From positions 4,581 to 68,580 of the forward strand of contig JBDTKH010000005.1 in the NCBI GenBank assembly GCA_039935415.1: a stretch of 64,000 nt of DNA, in the 5' to 3' direction. The translations under genes and the position numbers were made by a program. Origin of the DNA: Palsa-870 sp039935415. Its GTDB lineage: Bacteria; Chloroflexota; Dormibacteria; Dormibacterales; Dormibacteraceae. Positions 33,047-42,452 of the stretch are shown piece after piece. Under the pieces are notes generated by a model that was not told the DNA's origin, did not search any database, and saw only the letters and a list, made by a program, of their open reading frames with translations. How positions within the stretch are numbered: the first letter of the stretch is position 1; every line of letters begins with the position of its first letter.

Positions 33047-34019
33047 GCGCGTTGACCGCGAGCACGAGCAGGCCCAGCGCCAGGTCCGGCGCCAGCGCCA
33101 CCGCTGCGGCGCCGCGAGCCCATACACTCGTGTAGCCAGCTGATATCGAGAGCACATCCCGGTCGCCGTGGGCGGCGACGAACACCGTGGATCCGGACTG
33201 GATCACCTGGTCTGGGTCCTTGGGCGTGGCAAGGGTCTTGAACGCGCTCGTTATCGGATCGAAGGAGAACACGCCGCCCGGGTCGCTGTCTTCGGTCGGC
33301 CCTTCGGCCGCGATGAGCAAAGTGTCGCCCGCCCCGGGGGCAAGCCAGAACGGGAACACGGGCGACGGCAGGCCGACCCGATGATCGTTGCCTGCGGGCA
33401 CCAGCTCAGCCCGCTCGTAGTCCGCGCTCCATAGCCTGTCTCCGGCGAACGCCACAGCGAAGCCGTTGCCGGCAGCGAGCTCGCCATCGCCAAGGACATC
33501 CAGCTTTCCACGCGTGCCGGCCACCACGACGCGGCCGCCGGCGTCGACCGCCATGGCCGCCGGGCCTTGGGGCACCGGGTGGGAAGCCACCTCCGCCCCT
33601 GTCGAAGGGTCGAGCTCGACCACAGAGGCGCCGGTGAACAGGCTCACGTAAAGGCGGCCGCCATGGAGGAGGAGGCCGAAAGGCGCTCCGCCGACGTGCT
33701 GTTTCCACTTAACGCTGAGCTCAGGCAGGTTCACGGCGTAGATGTCGCCGGGTGAGCTGTCGGCCGTGTACGCGGTTTTCCCATCGCCGGACACGATGAC
33801 AGCGACGGCGTCCGTTCCCACGGAAGCCAACGAGTGCGGCGATCCGTCCTTCAGCGAGACGAGCACAAGCCCTGACTCCGGATACGAAGGGGCCGCCACC
33901 ACGGCCGCGGGCGATCCGCCACAACCCGCGAGGATCAACCCGGCCAGCCCGGCTGCTAGACCAGACTGAGTGGAGCGAAAGGCCGGATTTACTCCGGCCG
34001 TCACCATGCGTCCCATCAC
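33039..34019 (-). CDS. Beta-propeller lipoprotein (YncE-like repeats)
   Basis: 326 residues. A signal peptide with lipobox LILAGCGG ends near Cys33. The mature part is a beta-propeller with repeated blades of the form VxxDGKTAYTAD, LHGGRLYVSLFTGASVVELDPSTG, VAGTRGKLDVLG and GSTVFVAAHGDRDV, like YncE/SMP-30 type repeat proteins. Such proteins usually bind ligands or partners outside the membrane. It opens the four-gene minus-strand run and lies 67 bp after the radical SAM gene. Confidence 0.78.
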   Translation of the reverse strand: MMGRMVTAGVNPAFRSTQSGLAAGLAGLILAGCGGSPAAVVAAPSYPESGLVLVSLKDGSPHSLASVGTDAVAVIVSGDGKTAYTADSSPGDIYAVNLPELSVKWKQHVGGAPFGLLLHGGRLYVSLFTGASVVELDPSTGAEVASHPVPQGPAAMAVDAGGRVVVAGTRGKLDVLGDGELAAGNGFAVAFAGDRLWSADYERAELVPAGNDHRVGLPSPVFPFWLAPGAGDTLLIAAEGPTEDSDPGGVFSFDPITSAFKTLATPKDPDQVIQSGSTVFVAAHGDRDVLSISAGYTSVWARGAAAVALAPDLALGLLVLAVNAHE

Positions 34020-34056
34020 CAGGCGACTCCATGCGTCCTAGAGACGGTGAGGGTAC

Positions 34057-34082
34057 CGCGGGGGAGGCCTGACTCCCCCGCG
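34057..34082 (-). terminator. GC-rich hairpin after the radical SAM gene
   Basis: CGCGGGGGAG (34057-34066) and CTCCCCCGCG (34073-34082) pair perfectly over ten bases around a GCCTGA loop, 4 bp after the minus-strand radical SAM stop. The stem is strong but no T-tract follows on the minus strand, so termination efficiency is uncertain. Confidence 0.55.
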
Positions 34083-34086
34083 CTTC

Positions 34087-35424
34087 TTATCGAAGCGCGC
34101 GTAGGACTGGGTCGGTGGCGAGCTGGAAGGCTCTGGCCGCCGGACGCAGGTGCATCCGGTTGAGGCGGTGCTGGATGGCGCCCTTCAAGATCGCGGCGCG
34201 CAGCTTGTGCTCGGAGAAATCGGTATTGAACAGGAGCCGGTTGTGCCGGACCTTGTGCCACTCGCCGAGCTGGCGGCGCTCGCGCACCCGCTCGTAGAAA
34301 CCGGTGCCTGGAAGCGGATACGCGATGGTGTAGCTGACGTAGTCCAGAGGAAGGCTGCTCGAGAAGTTGATGCTGCGGATCAGCGAGTCGGTGGTCTCGC
34401 CGAGGTAGCCGACCATGAAGAAGCCCGCGGCCTTGATGCCCGCAGCGACGCACGCCTCGACGGCGGCTCGGGCCTGGTCAGGCGTGATGCCTTTCTTCAT
34501 CTCCTTGAGCACCTTCTCGTCGCCCGACTCGATGCCGAAGAAGATCCGCTTGCACCCGGCGCGACGCATCTGATCGAAGAGCGCGCGGTCGACGTGTGTG
34601 ACACGGCTGAGGCACTCCCAGGTGAGGGGGAGGCGGGCCGCCTCGATCGCCTGCGCCAGCTCAAACGTGCGCTTGTAGTTCAACGTGAACAGGTCATCCG
34701 ACATCCAGATGTGGTCGTACCCGAGCTCGGCGATCTCGCGCATCTCCGCGATGACCGACTCCACGGGCCGGGCGCTGAACAGGTCTCCGAAAACCGACTT
34801 GTGGCAGAAGTCGCAACGGAAGGGGCAGCCTCGAGTCGACATCAACGGCGTGGTCGCGTCGTTCCAGTGTTTGCGCCAGTAGCTGATGTACTGGTCGTTC
34901 GGTACGTCACTGCGGTAGGGCAACGGGAGGTGCGACATGTCCTTGGTGCGCACGCGGGCCGTGCCGCGGATGATCTCGCCGTCGCGCTTGAAGACGAGGC
35001 CCGCGATGTCTTCGAACCTCCGGTCGCCGAGGTGTTCCGTGATCGATACGATGGTCTCCTCGCCCTCACCGACCGCGACGAGGTCGAATTGGTCCACGAA
35101 CGTCTCCGGCTCGCCTGACGGATAGGGGCCGCCGACCACGGTCAGCGCCTTGCCCCGGACCTGAGCGGCGAGCGACAGCGCTTCGTCCTGCATCGTGATC
35201 ATGCAGTAGATGCCGATCACCGAAGGCTTCAGGCGGTCGATCTCGTCGAGCACCTCGCGCCGCTCCATGAAGGTGTGGTCGATGTGGCGCACCGCATATC
35301 CCGCCCGGCGCAGCGAGGCGCTGAGGTACATCAGGCCGAGCGACGGCATGATCCAGTGGCGCCCCTGCGCCGGCGCGCGCTGCGGGTAGACGAGCACCAC
35401 GTCGGCTCGTTCCATTGGCGTCAT
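34087..35424 (-). CDS. B12-binding-type radical SAM protein
   Basis: 445 residues. A cobalamin-binding-like N-terminal domain (about 1-130, with VGGPYPSGEPE and VAVGEGEETI) is followed by a radical SAM domain whose [4Fe-4S] cysteines are in RGCPFRCDFC (CxxxCxxC, about residue 190). The C-terminal segments GIESGDEKVLKEMKKGIT and YLGETTDSL are typical of this family (Fe-S oxidoreductases like hopanoid HpnP/HpnJ or methyltransferases). ATG 35424 overlaps the end of the glycosyltransferase gene (ATGA), and GGAGGCGAG precedes it. The substrate is probably the lipid or sugar made by the cluster; this is inference from location. Confidence 0.85.
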   Translation of the reverse strand: MTPMERADVVLVYPQRAPAQGRHWIMPSLGLMYLSASLRRAGYAVRHIDHTFMERREVLDEIDRLKPSVIGIYCMITMQDEALSLAAQVRGKALTVVGGPYPSGEPETFVDQFDLVAVGEGEETIVSITEHLGDRRFEDIAGLVFKRDGEIIRGTARVRTKDMSHLPLPYRSDVPNDQYISYWRKHWNDATTPLMSTRGCPFRCDFCHKSVFGDLFSARPVESVIAEMREIAELGYDHIWMSDDLFTLNYKRTFELAQAIEAARLPLTWECLSRVTHVDRALFDQMRRAGCKRIFFGIESGDEKVLKEMKKGITPDQARAAVEACVAAGIKAAGFFMVGYLGETTDSLIRSINFSSSLPLDYVSYTIAYPLPGTGFYERVRERRQLGEWHKVRHNRLLFNTDFSEHKLRAAILKGAIQHRLNRMHLRPAARAFQLATDPVLRALR

Positions 35425-38400
35425 CTCGCCTCCTGCACGTTGATGTGGTAGGTGGTGCCGGCGAATGACGCCGGGAACATGTAGTCGAGGCCGGCCCAGT
35501 TGAGGCCAGGTGCCTGTAGCTCGCGTCCGGCGTCGAGCTGGGCGCCGTGAATCGAGGGCAGCGACCACTGGACGCCGAGGCTCCTCGACTGGAGACGGCC
35601 CCAGTCACCCTCGACGGGAACCCAGTTCGGGAAATCGTGGCCGGTCAACGTGTGCGTCGAGTCGGCGAAGTCATCGAACGCCGCCGACTGTTCGTTGAGG
35701 ACGCCGACCTGCGTGTAGCCAGGCGCCAGCCACAGCGGCTTGACCTCGATCGAGATTCCCGTGCCGTCCACCGTGTAGGTCACCTCGATCGCGCCGCGCG
35801 ACGCGATGGGCACGAAGGTATAGCTGTGTGCGGCATCCCCGCCGATCTCGTCGAGCTGGAAAGTGCGCTTCCATGTGGTGGCGCTGCCCGCGGACGATTC
35901 CACCGAGCTCGCGGTGCGCGAGTAAGCCCAGCCGTCGGCGTACCGCACGATCGGAACACCGAAGCCCATGCCTTCGCCGGCCGCGCCGCCTCCGCCAACG
36001 CGAAGCGTCACTCCCTTCGCAAGCGGGATCGTCTTCCCCTCCCCGGGCGAAGCGGTGATCGAGGCTTCGACACCCGGATAGATGGGCGACGGGGAAAGGT
36101 CGAGGCGGTACGCATATACGTGCTTGCCGCCGGCGGCCTGGAAGCGGTTCTGGTCGCCAAGGAAATGGAACGGAGGCGTCGCGGCCCCCGAAGCGAGCTC
36201 GGGCAAGACCGTCGTGGCGCGGTAATAGCTGATGTCCTCGAGCACGAGCGCGCTCACCTGGTGCCCGGCGATCCAATCGATCGCGTGACTGCGGTCAAGC
36301 GGGAGCTGCTGTGAACCGACGATCTCCGACGGTTTCTTGCCGCTGTAGAAGGCGACCACCGGTGAGTCCGTGATCAACATTCCTGTCGATCCGCTTGCCG
36401 CCCGACCGGCAGCCGCCAGGCCCGCGTTGTCGGCGGCGAAGTTGGCGAACACAGGCAGGAACGCGATCGCGGCGAGTCCCGTCGCGGCGATCGCGGCCAG
36501 CCGCATGACCGCGACATGCCGGTCGAGCAATCCGGCCGCGAGCAGGGCGAATGCGGGGAGGGCCGGGTACAGGTAGCGATGGCTGCCGGTGTACGCGCCG
36601 GCTGCTACCAGGCCGAACACCGCCAGCAGGTAAACGAGCGCCGGGACGTACAGGAATCTCATGACCGCCCTGTCTCTAGGGGACCAGGTCCGGCCACGGA
36701 GTGCGGTGACCAGGCCGGCGAACCCGAACGCGAAAAGGGGCAGCGCCGCGAGGCCGAAGGTGCCGGCCAGCTCCGAGACCCGGGCCAGGGCGCCGGCCCC
36801 GATGCTTCCGCGGATGGTGGCCGAGACGACCTCCACCGATCCACGCGCCACCGAGTGGCTGGCGGGCGCAAACCCAAGCTGCAGGAAGACGAGAACACCA
36901 AGGGCGGGAACGGCCCAGGCGACGGCTGGGAGCGATCGCCTGGCCGGCATTCGCCGCCAGACCAGCTCCAGCGCAGCGAAACCCGCCATGGCCCCGATCC
37001 AGATCCAGGCCTTTGTCGCCGTGAGGCACGCGAGCGCCGCCAGCAGCCCCGCAAGCTTCATCCTCCCTCGGACCGCGGCGAGCGCGGTGCCCGTGAGCAG
37101 CGCGGTGAGCAGCGGCTCGACGACCGCCGACCCGGATGTGAACAGGAAGACTGGGTTGAGCGCGAGGAGAGCGACTGCCAACCTTGCCTGCCGCACGTTG
37201 GGGGCGAGGCTGTAGACGCACCCCAGGGTAATGACGCCTAGAAGGGCGCTGAGCGCTTTCAGCGCGCCCAGCTGCGACCAGCCGAATACCCACAGGACCC
37301 CTGCCGCCAGCACGTGATAACCCGGCAGCCAGGTGTCCTCCATCCCGAACAGCGGGTCGTGGAAGTGCCCGGTCAAAGCCAGGTTGGCGGCGATCAGCCA
37401 GTGGCCGTACCCGTCCTCGAACGGCTCCGGCATCTGGGCTGCGAAGAGGAGCAGCACCGTGCAGAGGCCCAGCAATCCAACGGCCGGGCCCCATCTGCTG
37501 ACACGAGCCAGCGCGTGGCGGCCGAGGTTGTGCAGGGTGATAACCTCGAGCAGGTCGATGCCGCTCAGCGCGGCCAGGGTCAAAAAGCCGAGCGCAAACA
37601 TGCTCGTGTAGATCGCGAGCAGCCACTGGTCCATCGCGACAGCGAACGGGAGGATGGAAAGCGAGACCAGGCCGAGCAATGCCTCTTGAAGGGCACGTAT
37701 GTCGCCGACTTTCACGTAGGCCTGGTCCCGCCACTCCTGGCCGCGCCGCTCGATGCGGTACTTCGGTGTTCGGACGAAAACGCCGCCGGGCCTGGTGGCG
37801 CGGCAGAGGGCGATGATCGTGTTCAGCGACATCCCGGCGCCGACCACCTGGCACAGCAGCGATGGAAGGCCCGTCCACCACGGCCGGCCACGACGGGTCT
37901 GCGCGACCACGAAGCCGATCCAGGGCGAGATACCCGCGAAGATGGCAATCGCCGATGCGTCGGTGAGATACGAGGGGAGCCGTAGGCCATGGCTCCCGAA
38001 CGCAACCAGCAGCACGGGATAGCAGGCAAGCTGGACGAGCATCACCGGCCCGACGCCATAGGCCAGCAGATGTATCGTCGCCTGGAGCTTCACCGCGGCG
38101 CGGTTGCGGCTTCGGAGCACCGATCCGAGCAGCTTGAAAGCCGATTGAAAGCTACCGGTCGCCCAGCGCGATTGCTGGCGGCGATACGCGTCGATCGATA
38201 CTGGAAGCTCCTCTGGAACGACGAGGTCTTGCAGGTAGGCGGTTTTCCATCCGCGCAGCTGGGCGCGGTAGCTGAGGTCCAGGTCCTCGGTCAGTGTCGC
38301 GGAGCTCCAACCACCTGCATCCTCGATCGCCGCCCGCCGCCACACGCCGGCTGTCCCGGTGAAGTTGGTGAAGTACCCGCTGGCCGACCGGACCGCCTGC

Positions 38401-38987
38401 TCGACCAGGAAGTGGAAGTCGATGGCCAGCGCCTGGAGTCGAGTGAACCATGAGTACCCTTCGTTGAGGTGGCCCCAACGAGCCTGTGTGAAGGCGACTT
38501 TCGGATCGTCGAATGCCGCGACGGTTCGGCGCAGAAAGTCGACGGGTGGGACAAAGTCCGCGTCGAAGATTGCGATCAGCGGCGAGTCCGTGAGGCTCAT
38601 GCCGTGGGCGAGCGCTCCGGCCTTGAACCCTGCTCGAGAACCGCGCCGGACGTGGTCGACGTGGAATCCTCTCGCGCGCCAGAAGGCGGTGCGGCGCGCG
38701 ACGATCGAGGTCGTCTCGTCGTCGGAATCGTCCAGGACCTGGATCTCTAGCCGATTGGCGGGCCACTCGATCGCACAGACCGCGTCAAGGACGCGCTCGG
38801 CGACATAGCGCTCGTTGAAGATGGGAAGCTGCACGCAAACTTGCGGTTCGTCTCCGGGCGCCACTGAGCGACGAACGGGCTGCGGCAGCCGCAGCGCCCT
38901 CCAGCTCAGGTAAAGGATGTTCAGGCCGAACACGAAGAGCAGGACGCTGGTGGTTATCACGATGCCGATGCCGATCACGTAGATCAA
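35421..38987 (-). CDS. GT2 / GT-C fusion glycosyltransferase with C-terminal ectodomain
   Basis: 1188 residues, unusually long. Residues about 1-480 are a processive GT2 synthase: an N-terminal helix, QLPIFNER, the donor Asp in VLDDSDDE, DADF (DxD-like), TEDLDLSYRA and the QQSRW motif (QxxRW), and three or four C-terminal helices. Residues about 500-830 carry ten or so transmembrane helices of GT-C (GT39/GT83-like) character, starting near EDGYGHWLIAANLAL with the acidic loop early on. The last 350 residues are mostly soluble, beta-rich and outside the membrane. The TTG start overlaps the preceding nucleotidyltransferase gene (TTGA). It may build and transfer a surface polysaccharide or glycolipid. 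Confidence 0.85.
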   Translation of the reverse strand: MIYVIGIGIVITTSVLLFVFGLNILYLSWRALRLPQPVRRSVAPGDEPQVCVQLPIFNERYVAERVLDAVCAIEWPANRLEIQVLDDSDDETTSIVARRTAFWRARGFHVDHVRRGSRAGFKAGALAHGMSLTDSPLIAIFDADFVPPVDFLRRTVAAFDDPKVAFTQARWGHLNEGYSWFTRLQALAIDFHFLVEQAVRSASGYFTNFTGTAGVWRRAAIEDAGGWSSATLTEDLDLSYRAQLRGWKTAYLQDLVVPEELPVSIDAYRRQQSRWATGSFQSAFKLLGSVLRSRNRAAVKLQATIHLLAYGVGPVMLVQLACYPVLLVAFGSHGLRLPSYLTDASAIAIFAGISPWIGFVVAQTRRGRPWWTGLPSLLCQVVGAGMSLNTIIALCRATRPGGVFVRTPKYRIERRGQEWRDQAYVKVGDIRALQEALLGLVSLSILPFAVAMDQWLLAIYTSMFALGFLTLAALSGIDLLEVITLHNLGRHALARVSRWGPAVGLLGLCTVLLLFAAQMPEPFEDGYGHWLIAANLALTGHFHDPLFGMEDTWLPGYHVLAAGVLWVFGWSQLGALKALSALLGVITLGCVYSLAPNVRQARLAVALLALNPVFLFTSGSAVVEPLLTALLTGTALAAVRGRMKLAGLLAALACLTATKAWIWIGAMAGFAALELVWRRMPARRSLPAVAWAVPALGVLVFLQLGFAPASHSVARGSVEVVSATIRGSIGAGALARVSELAGTFGLAALPLFAFGFAGLVTALRGRTWSPRDRAVMRFLYVPALVYLLAVFGLVAAGAYTGSHRYLYPALPAFALLAAGLLDRHVAVMRLAAIAATGLAAIAFLPVFANFAADNAGLAAAGRAASGSTGMLITDSPVVAFYSGKKPSEIVGSQQLPLDRSHAIDWIAGHQVSALVLEDISYYRATTVLPELASGAATPPFHFLGDQNRFQAAGGKHVYAYRLDLSPSPIYPGVEASITASPGEGKTIPLAKGVTLRVGGGGAAGEGMGFGVPIVRYADGWAYSRTASSVESSAGSATTWKRTFQLDEIGGDAAHSYTFVPIASRGAIEVTYTVDGTGISIEVKPLWLAPGYTQVGVLNEQSAAFDDFADSTHTLTGHDFPNWVPVEGDWGRLQSRSLGVQWSLPSIHGAQLDAGRELQAPGLNWAGLDYMFPASFAGTTYHINVQEAR

Positions 38988-39898
38988 TTCGCCGTCGAAT
39001 CCTCGAACAGCGTGTAGGGGTGCATCGTGGATCGTACGTAGGCGACACGGGCGAGAGCCTCAGGCCGCCGGCGTCGGGTCCACTGCATGTGGCGCCACGC
39101 CGCACCCCCGAGCGCGCGCGCGGTGCCGTCCAGGAACGCGGGAAACAGCGCCCTGGGCAGCCGACGCAGTGGCGAATCGATCAGCATCGGCACCGGCTTG
39201 GTCGCCAGCTGAGGAAAGTGCTCCAGCAGCGGGGGGTTGTTTTCGATCAGCTCGTCGATCGCTTCGATACCGAACACGCACTCGGCCATCAGCAGCTCGA
39301 AGGCCATGTCCTCGTCGTGGCGCACCAGCGGGCGGCACTGCGAGCGTTCGAGGATCAGGTTGGCGGTCATCAGGCGCGGCGCGACCGGGCGGCGCGTGAG
39401 GTCGTCGACCGGCTTTCCTCGGTGCGCCAGCGCGTGCAACAGTCCGAGCGCGTTGACGGCCACGTACGCAAGGTGCCGGTGTCCGTCGTCGACGATCAGG
39501 TTCAGGTCCACGTCGTCGGACGGGCGGAAGCCGCCGCTGGCCAGCGAGCCTGCGATCGAGACGCTGCGGATGAAGGGCGCGCAGGCGACGAGTGCGCGGA
39601 TGAACCGCACTGTCATCGCCAGGTACGCGGCAGCCTCCGCGCCGTGGCCCGTGACTCGAGATTGGATCTCGGCCACCCTGCCCAGCGCCGACCTGTCGAC
39701 CACGAGGCCGCCGGCAAGCACGAGGTCGAAGGACGCGGCCACCGACCACCGAACCTCCTCAGCCGGCACAGGGCCGCCGAGGCACACCTCGGCCAGGCGC
39801 TCCGGCGCCAGGGCGTAGCCACGCCTCCCGAGCAGCGCGACCGTGCGCCGAATGCGGTCTGATGTCGATGTGGGCCGGGTGGAGATCAGTCCAACCAA
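38984..39898 (-). CDS. Nucleotidyltransferase-fold protein
   Basis: 304 residues. The nucleotidyltransferase signature is clear: SIAGSLASGGFRPSDDVDLNLIVDDG near residue 113, with the GS...G...DxD pattern. The C-terminal half is mostly helical and not matched to a known family. The start is TTG 39898. It lies first in the overlapping run with the glycosyltransferase fusion and radical SAM protein, so it may modify a nucleotide-sugar, lipid or protein of that pathway, which is inference from the operon. Confidence 0.7.
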   Translation of the reverse strand: MVGLISTRPTSTSDRIRRTVALLGRRGYALAPERLAEVCLGGPVPAEEVRWSVAASFDLVLAGGLVVDRSALGRVAEIQSRVTGHGAEAAAYLAMTVRFIRALVACAPFIRSVSIAGSLASGGFRPSDDVDLNLIVDDGHRHLAYVAVNALGLLHALAHRGKPVDDLTRRPVAPRLMTANLILERSQCRPLVRHDEDMAFELLMAECVFGIEAIDELIENNPPLLEHFPQLATKPVPMLIDSPLRRLPRALFPAFLDGTARALGGAAWRHMQWTRRRRPEALARVAYVRSTMHPYTLFEDSTAN

Positions 39899-40037
39899 AA
39901 AAGCGCCTCCCCGTAGTCCTGACGCGATCGCATCAACGAGCGCGCCGGCGGTGCGCTCCAGATCGGAATACGAGGCCGGGTTACGATTGCGGTATCCACT
40001 GAACGACGCCCATACCTGCTACACCCGAGGAGTCGAG

Positions 40038-41672
40038 ATGACCGCCGACGGACACTTCAAAGTCCCCACCCCAGTCAACGAGCCGATCCGCCCGTACGCG
40101 CCGGACGATCCCCACCGCAAGAGCCTCAAAGCCCGGCTCGCCGAGCTCACCGACGCCCGGACGGAGGTCCCGATGCAGATCGCGGGCGAGCACCGCTGGG
40201 GAGCCTCTCGGGGAGACCTTCGGTCGCCCCACCGTCATGAGCTGACCATCGCGGAGCACGCGGTCGGGGGTGTCAAGGACTTCGACGACGCCATCGCGGC
40301 CGCGCTCAAGGCCCGGAAGACGTGGGCCGCCACGTCGTACGCCGAGCGCGCGGCCGTCCTGCTGCGCGCGGCCTCGCTGCTGGCCGGCCCGTGGAGGGAC
40401 ACGATCAACGCCGCCACCATGCTTGGCCAATCGAAGACAGTGCACCAGGCCGAGGTCGACGCCGCTTGCGAGACCGTGGACTTCTGGCGCTACAACGCAT
40501 ATTTCGGCGACCAGCTGCTGACCCAGCAGCCGTTCAACGACGGCACAGCGTGGAATCGACTCGAGTACAGGCCGCTCGAGGGTTTCGTGTTCGCCGTCAG
40601 CCCGTTCAACTTCACATCCATCGCAGGCAACCTGCCCACGGCCCCGATGCTGATGGGAAACACCGTGGTTTTCAAGCCCGCGACGCAAACTCTGCTCGTG
40701 AGCCACTTCCTGATGGAGCTCCTGATTGAGGCCGGCATGCCGCCCGGCGTCATCAACATGGTGAGCGGCAGCGCGTCCCAGATCTCGGAGCGCGTCCTGA
40801 GCCATCGCGAGCTGGCCGGCATCCACTTCACCGGCTCGACCGAGGTGTTCCAGGGCATGTGGCGCGAGGTCGGCCAGAACGTTGAGCGCTACAGGACCTA
40901 CCCGCGGCTGGTCGGTGAGACCGGCGGCAAGGACTTCGTGGTCGCGCACGACTCGGCGGACAAGGACGCGCTGCGTACCGCGCTGATCCGAGGCGCATTC
41001 GAGTACCAGGGGCAGAAATGCTCGGCAGCCTCGCGTGCGTACATCCCGCAGTCGATGTGGAAGACCATGAAGTCGGAGCTGGCCGACGAGGTGGACGCGA
41101 TACCGCAGGGGGACGTCGCGGATTTCCGGAACTTCATGGGCGCGGTGATCGACGGCAAGGCTTACTCGAGCCACATGAACGCCATCGAGTACGCGCGCAA
41201 GGCGGAGAGTGCGAAGGTGATCGCCGGCGGCACGGGCGACGACAAGGTCGGATGGTTCGTCCGCCCGACGGTCATCGAGACCACCGACCCGGACTTCAAG
41301 CTGCTGCGCGAGGAACTCTTCGGCCCGATCCTCACCGTCTACCCGTACGCCGACGGCAAGTTTGAGGAGACGCTTGAGCTGTGCGACCGCACGAGTCCGT
41401 ATGGGCTGACGGGGGCCATCTTCGCGCGGGACCGGCAGGCGATTCACCGGGCGAGCGAGACGCTGGTCAACGCCGCCGGGAACTTTTACATCAACGACAA
41501 GCCGACGGGCGCGATCGTCGGGCTTCAGCCTTTCGGCGGGGCGAGGGCGTCCGGCACGAACGACAAGGCCGGCTCGATCCTAAACCTGATCCGCTGGGTG
41601 AGCCCGCGCATGATCAAGGAAACCTACGTCCCGCCGACCGACCACCGCTATCCGTTCATGGACGCGGAGTGA
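40038..41672 (+). CDS. pruA: L-glutamate gamma-semialdehyde (P5C) dehydrogenase
   Basis: 544 residues, the single-domain PruA length (human ALDH4A1-like), not fused to a proline dehydrogenase. The catalytic Cys lies in GQKCSAASRAYIP (about residue 330), the base Glu in LVGETGGKDFVV, and the family N-terminus FKVPTPVNEPIRPYAPDDP is present. It oxidises pyrroline-5-carboxylate-derived glutamate semialdehyde to glutamate with NAD+ in proline breakdown. ATG 40038 follows GAGGAG. The upstream frame to 39843 overlaps the nucleotidyltransferase gene and is not used. No prolyl dehydrogenase gene is nearby. Confidence 0.93.
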   Translation: MTADGHFKVPTPVNEPIRPYAPDDPHRKSLKARLAELTDARTEVPMQIAGEHRWGASRGDLRSPHRHELTIAEHAVGGVKDFDDAIAAALKARKTWAATSYAERAAVLLRAASLLAGPWRDTINAATMLGQSKTVHQAEVDAACETVDFWRYNAYFGDQLLTQQPFNDGTAWNRLEYRPLEGFVFAVSPFNFTSIAGNLPTAPMLMGNTVVFKPATQTLLVSHFLMELLIEAGMPPGVINMVSGSASQISERVLSHRELAGIHFTGSTEVFQGMWREVGQNVERYRTYPRLVGETGGKDFVVAHDSADKDALRTALIRGAFEYQGQKCSAASRAYIPQSMWKTMKSELADEVDAIPQGDVADFRNFMGAVIDGKAYSSHMNAIEYARKAESAKVIAGGTGDDKVGWFVRPTVIETTDPDFKLLREELFGPILTVYPYADGKFEETLELCDRTSPYGLTGAIFARDRQAIHRASETLVNAAGNFYINDKPTGAIVGLQPFGGARASGTNDKAGSILNLIRWVSPRMIKETYVPPTDHRYPFMDAE

Positions 41673-41693
41673 GGAAGGGCGCGCAAACCTGAG

Positions 41694-42452
41694 GTGAGCG
41701 TTCGGTACGAGGTCGAAGGAGCGGTCGTCACCGTCACCATCGACCGTCCCGAAGTGCGAAACGCTGTGGACTCCGAGACCGCCGGAGCGCTGGCCGAATG
41801 CTTCATGCGGTTCGACGCCGACGAGAAGCTGTCCGCCGCGGTCCTCAGCGGCGAGGGGGGCACGTTCTGCGCCGGCTACGACCTGAAATCGCTTGCCACG
41901 GGCACCGGATTCGTGCTGGACGAGACGGGCCAGGGCCCCATGGGTCCGACGCGGCTGATGCTGGGCAAACCGGTGATCGCCGCGATCGAAGGCTACGCCG
42001 TGGCTGGTGGCCTGGAGCTCGCGCTCTGGTGCGACCTCAGGGTGGCCGCGGCAAACGCCACGCTGGGTGTGTTCAACCGCCGGTTTGGCGTGCCGTTGAT
42101 CGACCTCGGGACGGTCCGGCTTCCCCGCATGATCGGCCAGGGGCGCGCCCTTGACCTTATCCTCACGGGCCGGCCGGTGGCGGCGGACGAGGCGCTGCGG
42201 ATCGGCCTCGTCGAAAGGGTCGTCGCGCCTGGCGAGGCGCTCTCCGCGGCTCAACAGCTGGCGCGCGACATCGCCGGCTTCCCCCAAGGAGCCCTGCGCG
42301 CCGACCGCCGGAGCGTGCTCGAGCAGTGGTCGCTCACCCTCGAGGAGGCGGCGAAGGCCGAGTTCCGAGGCGGGATCGACGTGGTGGCGTCAGGTGAGGC
42401 GCAGGAGGGGGCCGGTCGATTCGCCAAGGGTGCCGGGCGTCACGGCACCTGA
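41694..42452 (+). CDS. Enoyl-CoA hydratase/isomerase family protein
   Basis: 252 residues of the crotonase fold. The oxyanion-hole segments are AVLSGEGGTFCAGYDL near residue 55 and the Glu-containing GYAVAGGLELALWCDLRVAA near residue 105, which hosts one catalytic Glu. It starts at GTG 41694, 21 bp after pruA, and its end overlaps the convergent membrane protein gene by 13 bp. Acts on acyl-CoA in the cytoplasm; the exact reaction is not clear. Confidence 0.9.
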   Translation: MSVRYEVEGAVVTVTIDRPEVRNAVDSETAGALAECFMRFDADEKLSAAVLSGEGGTFCAGYDLKSLATGTGFVLDETGQGPMGPTRLMLGKPVIAAIEGYAVAGGLELALWCDLRVAAANATLGVFNRRFGVPLIDLGTVRLPRMIGQGRALDLILTGRPVAADEALRIGLVERVVAPGEALSAAQQLARDIAGFPQGALRADRRSVLEQWSLTLEEAAKAEFRGGIDVVASGEAQEGAGRFAKGAGRHGT

